Shown here: positions 1-3,411 of the stretch, in pieces | Numbering within the stretch: the first letter of the stretch is position 1 | Layout of the letters: each line of letters begins with the position of its first letter | Assembly: GCA_031258265.1 (NCBI GenBank) | Contig: JAIRNB010000012.1 | Coordinates: 1-5,244 of the forward strand | DNA length: 5,244 nucleotides | Reading direction: 5' to 3' | DNA from: Treponema sp. | Lineage (GTDB): Bacteria; Spirochaetota; Spirochaetia; Treponematales; Breznakiellaceae | Notes under the pieces: model-generated | The model's input: the letters and a program-made list of their open reading frames with translations, nothing else | Database searches by the model: none | Told to the model about the DNA's origin: nothing | Program-made: the position numbers and the translations under genes

Positions 1-1
1 T

Positions 2-76
2 TTCGTAGTCGTCCCGTCGGGGGATACCTTTAATATTATCAAGCCGGAAGGCAAATACTTTGTGAAGGAATGGTAA
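2..76 (+). CDS. C-terminal end of an unidentified protein (5' truncated by window)
   Basis: An open frame enters from the left edge and ends at TAA 74-76. The 24 visible residues include VVVPSGDTFNIIKPEGKYF and end in VKEW. They look like ordinary mixed coding sequence with alternating hydrophobic and polar residues. Too little is present to name a family. No strong terminator follows; the only nearby inverted repeat is a weak 5-bp GTTTC/GAAAC stem around positions 83-95. Given the decay just downstream, this could itself be the tail of a damaged gene, but nothing visible is broken. Confidence 0.5.
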   Translation, partial: FVVVPSGDTFNIIKPEGKYFVKEW

Positions 77-108
77 CAATCTGTTTCCCGGAAACTCACA
101 GCTTTTAG

Positions 109-610
109 GTTGAACCAACATTTTTTCCAAATTTGGAATTACCGGGTACTTGTCCCCCCCGGCAGTCAGAGGGCGGCCTCTCGGACGGATCAAGGAGCGG
201 ATCGTCCGGTAGTTCTTCCCCATCTTCATCCGGTTCTTCCGTGGGCTTTGGCTTTACCAGCCACCTTAACGTCTATCTCCAGGGCTGGCATCCAAACGCC
301 GTGGCCCTGGGTATTCCTTTCCAGCTTGGGCTGCAGATAGAACTTCCGGCCGTCACCCTGGACTTCCTGGGCGAGGCCGGCGCCGGCTCCCAACGTCTTT
401 GAATTCCACCTGGGGGGCATGGCGGAACTGTAGCTTTTTGATACATTCGGTTTTGGCGCGGGGGCGGGTTTTTACGGCAACGCCCTTAACTGGGGTACTT
501 TTGTAAATTCGCAGAAGAAAGAAACCCTTTATGCGGCCCCGCTAAGGACAAACTACCTCCGCAAATACAACAGGCTGCCGGAATTTTGGCTTGATTCAAC
601 CGGTATTTGA
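109..610 (+). pseudogene. Decayed outer-membrane beta-barrel-like protein gene
   Basis: Two adjacent frames together read as one beta-barrel-like protein. The first (109-402) carries a Ser/Gly-rich low-complexity stretch (about 181-240), then strands such as LNVYLQGWHPNAVALGIPF, LGLQIELPAVTLDFL and GEAGAG, and stops at TGA 400-402. The second frame takes over near 385-400 (NVFEFHLGGMAEL), meets an amber TAG at 431-433, and continues as LFDTFGFGAGAGFYGNALNW and then KKETLYAAPLRTNYLRKYN to TGA 608-610. A 1-nt insertion near the CTCCCAAC around 387-394 would explain the frame change, and TAG is one substitution from a Tyr codon. Alternating hydrophobic/Gly/aromatic strands resemble the surface-barrel proteins common in treponemes; that assignment is inference. 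There is no ATG or signal peptide, and the last residues lack a normal aromatic barrel end, so both termini look damaged. Confidence 0.65.
125..138. repeat. 14-bp perfect palindrome
   Basis: TTCCAAATTTGGAA is perfectly self-complementary. It lies just upstream of the readable part of the barrel pseudogene, where a promoter or operator of the intact gene might have been. No function can be assigned, and a chance occurrence in AT-rich DNA is possible. Confidence 0.4.
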
Positions 611-692
611 TAGTAGTGTTATAGTGTGGTTGGGCTGGCGCGAAAGCGCTATCCCGGCCTGCCATCCGGCCTCGTACAGGCGGGGCATTCTT
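611..692. other. Gap between convergent decayed genes with a small GNRA hairpin
   Basis: This stretch separates the convergent 3' ends of the barrel pseudogene and the minus-strand gene. It contains GCGC-GAAA-GCGC (638-649), a short hairpin with a GAAA tetraloop that extends by two more pairs (one wobble). A directly repeated CCGGCCT and a GCCTG/CAGGC inverted repeat with a 15-nt loop follow. None has a T-tract in a terminator position, so no terminator is called. Confidence 0.3.
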
Positions 693-982
693 TTATCGTT
701 TGCCTATTATGGCTCGCAGTTCATCATAAGACCAGGTGTACAGCTTACCTATATGCTCAAAATAACAGATAAAATACCCTTTACCGGAGCGGTTTTTCTC
801 CACCCAGATATTCAGCGCCTTCAAGACCCATTCCTCTCCCGGAAACAAGGCTGAAGCAAGGATACGGCTTTTTTCACCGTTTTGAAAAGACAAGTTTTTA
901 TCGGAAAGGCCAGAGCTGTAAGGAATCATTAAAATCAGTATGCATAGAAAACAACCAAAAGGACAGAGATCGTATTGCCCAT
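693..982 (-). pseudogene. Small signal-peptide-bearing protein gene interrupted by a 1-nt frameshift
   Basis: On the minus strand an ATG at 982-980 starts MGNTISVLLVVF, then runs into a stop after 15 codons. An adjacent frame carries CILILMIPYSSGLSDKNLSF and continues as a plausible hydrophilic protein (GEEWVLKALNIWVEKNRSGK, FEHIGKLYTWSYDELRAIIG) to TAA at 695-693. Adding one T to the T4 run (AAAA 948-951 on the + strand) joins the frames exactly into 96 residues. The result has an uninterrupted hydrophobic segment (about residues 5-22), like a signal peptide or anchor, with a possible signal peptidase I site after YSSG. I do not recognise the family. A GGAG lies about 14 nt before the ATG, further than usual. 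A sequencing error, or an internal start at ATG 929-927 giving 78 residues without a signal, are alternatives. Confidence 0.55.
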
Positions 983-996
983 GAGGACAAATAAAT

Positions 997-1063
997 CTCC
1001 CAGCCGCCTGGCTGGGGGGTAGCGGAAACCACCGCAGCCCAAGGGCGGCCCAGGGGGCCGCCC
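997..1063. repeat. GC-rich block with two strong hairpins
   Basis: The first hairpin is CCCAGCC-GCCT-GGCTGGG (999-1016), a 7-bp perfect stem that extends two more pairs outward with one wobble. The second is GGGCGGCC-CAGGG-GGCCGCCC (1043-1063), an 8-bp perfect stem with a 5-nt loop. The block is far more GC-rich than the DNA further upstream and lies just upstream of the minus-strand small gene. It could be a dispersed palindromic repeat or a transcription barrier. Neither hairpin is followed by a T-run, so neither is a classic intrinsic terminator. Confidence 0.5.
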
Positions 1064-1316
1064 GGGCGAGGAGGCTGGAGCGGAGGGGGGGCCAGAACAA
1101 ATGCGCCGGCACAGCCGCTAATTGACCGTGGAAGCGGGCCCCCCCTTCCTATACAGACTGCCGGTTACTACATTTCCCTTGCTGTTTACAGGGAGGATAG
1201 GGATAGAGCGTTAGGTCCTGGAAAAAAAGCCTGTCCCCTGGGAGCTTGCGGGCTTTCGGGTTAAAGGCCCGGCGCTTAATCTGAATTCCGAATTGCCGGT
1301 CCTCCCCCGCAGTGCC
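1064..1316. other. Region without a convincing gene; ambiguous coding remnants on both strands
   Basis: No intact gene with a credible start is visible. On the + strand one frame reads TVEAGPPFLYRLPVTTFPLL, meets a TAG near 1212-1214, then reads LNLNSELPVLPRSALTGTGY into the next gene. On the - strand another frame reads FNPKARKLPGDRLFFQDLTL then YPYPPCKQQGKCSNRQSV and stops around 1150. Both look somewhat protein-like, both lack a start, and they cannot both be real. The likeliest reading is fossil coding DNA, but the sequence alone does not decide the strand. Confidence 0.3.
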
Positions 1317-1345
1317 TTGACCGGGACCGGTTATATCCTTAAATT
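1317..1345 (+). promoter_or_regulatory. Candidate sigma-70-type promoter for the membrane protein/ATPase operon
   Basis: TTGACC (1317-1322) matches five of six bases of a -35 element. Exactly 17 bases later comes TAAATT (1340-1345), a four-of-six match to TATAAT. Transcription would be expected to begin within a few bases of the ATG at 1352, giving a leaderless or nearly leaderless message. That would fit the absence of a Shine-Dalgarno sequence before this ATG. The -10 match is imperfect, so this remains a prediction. Confidence 0.4.
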
Positions 1346-1351
1346 TTCTGT

Positions 1352-1807
1352 ATGTATCCGCAAAACGGCGAGGAAAAAAATGTTCCCCGGCCCCTCCTGT
1401 GGGGGCTTTTGATCTATGACGCCCTTCGCCTGGCGGTATATAGCCGAATCATGGGCGGAGGAACCGGGGCCGGAGAATTTCCCCCCCTGATCTTCGGAGT
1501 CCCCAATGCCCTTTTTCCGCTGATGGTCCTGTTCATGCTGGTAGATTTTGACCGTTATATGGCCTATGCCCCCCTGTACAGCGCCGGTAAGGCCCTGTCG
1601 ATTCTTGTCCTGGCCGGTTCCGGTTTTTTTTGGCGGGGCAGGATAGTTCAGGCGATTCTGTTAAAGGGGCCTGAGTCCCTTTATACGGCGGGGGGACTTT
1701 TGGCAATCGCCCTGGGGGATGTTTTTTCCGTGGTCTGCGGAGTTTTTCTGATCCTCCGCTGTAAAAGGGCGATTCAGGGTCCGGCGGCGGACCATGGGGG
1801 TTTATGA
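1352..1807 (+). CDS. Four-helix integral membrane protein of unknown function
   Basis: The 151-residue protein has about four hydrophobic segments: residues 13-30 (with LLWGLLIYDALRLAVY), 45-65 (PLIFGVPNALFPLMVLFMLV), 77-94 (around GKALSILVLAGSGFFW) and 112-136 (LLAIALGDVFSVVCGVFLIL). A short basic tail (RCKRA) follows the last helix. No catalytic motif, lipobox or family signature is recognised. ATG 1352 is the first start after an in-frame TAA at 1340-1342 and places the first helix close to the N-terminus. It has no obvious ribosome binding site. A purine-rich stretch (GGCGAGGAAAAAA) lies just inside the gene, but it precedes only an out-of-frame ATG. The stop TGA 1805-1807 overlaps the start of the downstream ATPase gene, so the two are probably co-transcribed and coupled. 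The function may be to anchor or signal to that ATPase; this is inference from linkage only. Confidence 0.78.
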   Translation: MYPQNGEEKNVPRPLLWGLLIYDALRLAVYSRIMGGGTGAGEFPPLIFGVPNALFPLMVLFMLVDFDRYMAYAPLYSAGKALSILVLAGSGFFWRGRIVQAILLKGPESLYTAGGLLAIALGDVFSVVCGVFLILRCKRAIQGPAADHGGL

Positions 1808-1809
1808 TG
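1796..1809 (+). promoter_or_regulatory. Ribosome binding site and overlapping stop/start (coupling site)
   Basis: GGGGG (1796-1800) precedes two consecutive ATG codons at 1804 and 1807. Spacing is 3 nt to the first and 6 nt to the second, so ATG 1807 may be the better-used start; the proteins differ by one Met. The upstream gene's TGA lies within TTATGATG, the arrangement typical of translational coupling. Confidence 0.6.
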
Positions 1810-2952
1810 CGAATCATTCCGATTGCGAGCGGCAAGGGAGGGGTGGGAAAGTCCCTCCTGGCGGCAAACCTGGGGGTGGCTTTTGCCCAGGCCGGCCAGC
1901 GGGTAATCCTGGCGGACCTGGATTTGGGAGCTTCCAACCTCCACCTGGTCCTTGGCCACCAGTCCCCACGGATGGGAATTGGGCTTTGGCTTAACGATAC
2001 CCGGAAGGATTTTAACGAGGTAATTGCCGATACCGATGTCCGGGGACTCCGCTTTATCCCGGGGGATCAGGAAATTCCGGGGACGGCAAACCTTAAAACC
2101 TCCCAGCGGAAAACCCTGGTAAAGCGGCTTCTGGCCTTAAAGGACGAAGCCGATTACCTTATCCTGGATCTGGGGGCGGGGACGCATCAATCGATCCTGG
2201 ACTTCTTCCTTCTGTCGGGCCAGGGTATCGTGGTCTCCGCCCCGGCGGTTACCGCGGTCCTTAACGCCTATGTGTTCCTCAAAAATACGGTCTTCAGGAT
2301 GATGTACACCGTTTTTGCCAAGGGCAGCCCCGCCCGGAACTACCTGGAGCAGGCCCGGAAAGAGGGCGCCGGCCCGCAGCGGCTTTACATCCCCAAGATG
2401 CTGCCGGAAATTAAAGCCCAGGACCCGGCGTCCTACGCCAACTTCATGGGCCACCTGGAACATTTTCACCCCAAGCTCGTCATGAACATGATCGACGATC
2501 CCAAGGATGCCGATGTGGCTATGAAGATCCGCCGCTCCTGCGAGGAATATTTGGATCTAAAAATCGAACACCTGGGAGTGATATACCGGGACGGCATCCA
2601 GGACACCGCCCTGGCCTCCCGGCTTCCGGTGGTTCTCTACAAACCCCAGTCCATCGTTGGCCAGGGAATCTACCGCATTGCCGATAAGATCATGGCCTCC
2701 GACGAGGAGGCGGGCCCCCTGGACGACAAGGAAATTGAAAACAGCTTCCAGGAAGCGGGGGCGGAAGCGGAAATTGATTTTGACAATAAGATGGACTATG
2801 TGGAGGACCTGCTCCATTCCGGGGCCCTGAGTCCGGGGGACCTGGTGGAAACCGTCAAAACCCAGCAGTTGGAGATAAGCAAACTCAAGAAAGAAAATAA
2901 TTTTCTTAAATTCAAACTTTCCCAGGCCATATCGAAGGGCTATAAACCCTGA
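1804..2952 (+). CDS. MinD/FlhG-like (ParA/SIMIBI class) P-loop ATPase with C-terminal coiled coil
   Basis: The 382-residue protein opens with a deviant Walker A, GKGGVGKS (residues 10-17). K11 is the signature lysine of the MinD/ParA class, which works as an ATP-bound dimer. The switch I/Walker A' region reads ILADLDLGASNLHLVLG (35-51), with D38 and D40. Walker B reads YLILDLGAGTHQSILDFF (118-135); the GAG-x5-LDF pattern is closer to FlhG and related MinD-like proteins than to plasmid ParA. VVSAPAVTAVLNAY (143-156) matches the next conserved strand. A segment of about 65 residues (160-225) that I do not recognise from FlhG precedes KLVMNMID (224-231). After the ATPase fold (to about 297) comes an acidic linker (about 300-330), then a probable coiled coil around 352-376 (QQLEISKLKKENNFLKFKL). 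There is no typical MinD membrane-targeting tail. In this class the role is spatial positioning or regulation of a partner; the partner here is unknown, the coupled membrane protein being the first candidate. Confidence 0.92.
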   Translation: MMRIIPIASGKGGVGKSLLAANLGVAFAQAGQRVILADLDLGASNLHLVLGHQSPRMGIGLWLNDTRKDFNEVIADTDVRGLRFIPGDQEIPGTANLKTSQRKTLVKRLLALKDEADYLILDLGAGTHQSILDFFLLSGQGIVVSAPAVTAVLNAYVFLKNTVFRMMYTVFAKGSPARNYLEQARKEGAGPQRLYIPKMLPEIKAQDPASYANFMGHLEHFHPKLVMNMIDDPKDADVAMKIRRSCEEYLDLKIEHLGVIYRDGIQDTALASRLPVVLYKPQSIVGQGIYRIADKIMASDEEAGPLDDKEIENSFQEAGAEAEIDFDNKMDYVEDLLHSGALSPGDLVETVKTQQLEISKLKKENNFLKFKLSQAISKGYKP

Positions 2953-2997
2953 CGGACGCCTCCCGGCGCCGGGTAAAAGCGGTAAAAGTATAATAGG
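2953..2997. other. Operon 3' flank with a GC palindrome
   Basis: Ten bases after the ATPase stop lies the perfect palindrome CCCGGCGCCGGG (2962-2973). It can form only a very tight hairpin and is followed by AAAAG, not a T-run. It may mark the edge of a mobile or repeat segment, or simply slow transcription; no firm call. Confidence 0.3.
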
Positions 2998-3027
2998 GTT
3001 GTTCAAAAACTGAAGTTTTTGAACAAC
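2998..3027. repeat. Long AT-rich inverted repeat
   Basis: GTTGTTCAAAAACT and AGTTTTTGAACAAC are perfectly complementary over 14 bp, separated only by GA. In RNA this gives a stem of about 13 bp with a tetraloop. A partially matching half-site (GTTCTTGAACAAG) recurs at 3103-3115, so the sequence may be part of a larger repeated element. It lacks a U-tract directly after the stem, so the terminator call is given to the next hairpin. Confidence 0.65.
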
Positions 3028-3044
3028 AGCCGCTTAAAAATAAC

Positions 3045-3080
3045 AAAAAACGCGGATTTTGTTAGAAATCCGTGTTTTTT
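3045..3080. terminator. Strong bidirectional intrinsic terminator
   Basis: AAAAAACGCGGATTT (3045-3059) pairs with AAATCCGTGTTTTTT (3066-3080) over 15 bp with one G-T wobble and a 6-nt TGTTAG loop. The A6 and T6 arms flank the GC-containing core, the standard layout of a terminator that works in both directions. It lies about 93 nt after the ATPase stop and would close that operon. It also separates the operon from the chemoreceptor gene. Confidence 0.8.
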
Positions 3081-3102
3081 GGGCGACTTGTAAGCCAACC
3101 GG

Positions 3103-3115
3103 GTTCTTGAACAAG
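3103..3115. repeat. Imperfect distal copy of the inverted-repeat half-site
   Basis: GTTCTTGAACAAG matches the reverse complement of 2998-3010 at 11 of 13 positions. With that half-site it brackets the two hairpins and about 118 bp in total, the layout of a small non-coding repeat element. It may equally be a chance AT-rich similarity. Confidence 0.4.
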
Positions 3116-3144
3116 TCCAATCTTATGCGCACTACCCGTAAATT

Positions 3145-3173
3145 GCCATTTTAGGCCGGGATGCCGGAATGGC
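3145..3173. repeat. Nested inverted repeat in the chemoreceptor upstream region
   Basis: GCCATT (3145-3150) pairs with AATGGC (3168-3173). Inside it, CCGG (3156-3159) pairs with CCGG (3164-3167) around a GATG loop, leaving TTAGG as a one-sided bulge. A T7 run (3184-3190) starts 10 nt after the stem. It could be an operator, an RNA structure or a weak second terminator. Confidence 0.45.
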
Positions 3174-3287
3174 GGTGTTATAATTTTTTTCGTATTAATT
3201 GTATTTTATTATTCCCTTTTTAATTTTCTGTAGTATTACTATAGATAAACAATTCAAAAAAATTTATTTGTTTTAATGCCATTTCTG

Positions 3288-3315
3288 TTGACAAAAATAA
3301 AAAAATAAATAAGAC
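3288..3315 (+). promoter_or_regulatory. Candidate promoter for the chemoreceptor gene
   Basis: A perfect TTGACA (3288-3293) lies in AT-rich DNA, followed 16 nt later by TAAGAC (3310-3315), a poor -10 match. A different -10 with non-standard spacing (TAAATA 3306-3311) is also present. The perfect -35 hexamer and location about 120 nt before the start make a promoter near here reasonable, but the exact boxes are uncertain. Confidence 0.35.
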
Positions 3316-3317
3316 TG

Positions 3318-3346
3318 CCTCTGGAAATTAAAAATCCAGGGGTTTT
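3318..3346 (+). other. Leader hairpin followed by TTTT
   Basis: CCTCTGGA (3318-3325) pairs with TCCAGGGG (3335-3342) over 8 bp with one wobble and a 9-nt loop, followed by TTTTA. It lies 5' of the chemoreceptor gene and resembles a weak terminator or attenuator. A second small repeat, CTGAA/TTCAG (3359-3382) with an inner CCG/CGG, follows. If transcription starts near 3321 the first hairpin could not form complete, so the role depends on the true start site. Confidence 0.35.
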
Positions 3347-3400
3347 ATCCCGAATGAACTGAAAATCCGCCGCGGTCTTCAGAAATCTTATATTTTCACA

Positions 3401-3406
3401 AGAGAG
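3401..3406 (+). promoter_or_regulatory. Ribosome binding site of the chemoreceptor gene
   Basis: AGAGAG lies 5 nt before ATG 3412. It is a modest purine-rich Shine-Dalgarno and supports this start. The start also gives the expected short basic N-terminus (MKIGRK) before the first membrane helix. Confidence 0.6.
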
Positions 3407-3411
3407 TTCAC

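Noticed and set aside
631..692. tRNA-like folding around the GAAA hairpin
   Set aside because: No cloverleaf, no T-loop GTTCGA motif and no acceptor stem could be found.
591..854. Plus-strand open frame of 87 codons beginning with TTG
   Set aside because: It overlaps the minus-strand small gene, whose opposite frame reads better as protein and rejoins to a signal peptide with one base. The plus-strand frame has no ribosome binding site.
983..1112. Minus-strand upstream extension of the small gene (start at GTG 1112)
   Set aside because: The added residues come from the GC-rich hairpin block (Pro/Arg/Ala/Leu-rich, low complexity), and the ATG at 982-980 with a hydrophobic signal offers a better start after frameshift repair.
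1533..1937. Minus-strand open frame opposite the membrane protein and ATPase genes
   Set aside because: Antisense shadow, rich in Pro/Arg, crossing two well-supported genes.
1794..1994. Plus-strand open frame overlapping the ATPase start
   Set aside because: Out-of-frame shadow rich in Gly/Pro; the ATPase frame has the Walker motifs.
2137..3006. Minus-strand open frames opposite the ATPase gene
   Set aside because: Antisense shadows of a conserved coding frame; no independent start signals or motifs.
2998..3115. Repeated TTGTTCAA-like half-sites as a CRISPR-like array
   Set aside because: The copies are inverted rather than directly repeated, spacing is irregular, and there are no spacers or cas genes.
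3179..3184. Perfect TATAAT hexamer upstream of the chemoreceptor
   Set aside because: No acceptable -35 at 16-18 bp spacing (the sequence there is CCGGGA-like); kept only as a possibility.
3161..3223. Twenty-codon ATG frame in the intergenic region
   Set aside because: No Shine-Dalgarno, lies within an inverted repeat and an AT-rich tract, and has no recognisable peptide features.
3329..3356. Possible sigma-28 (motility-type) promoter, TAAA then CCCGAATG
   Set aside because: Only about half of the -10 consensus GCCGATAA matches, so it is too weak to call, although the gene class would fit.
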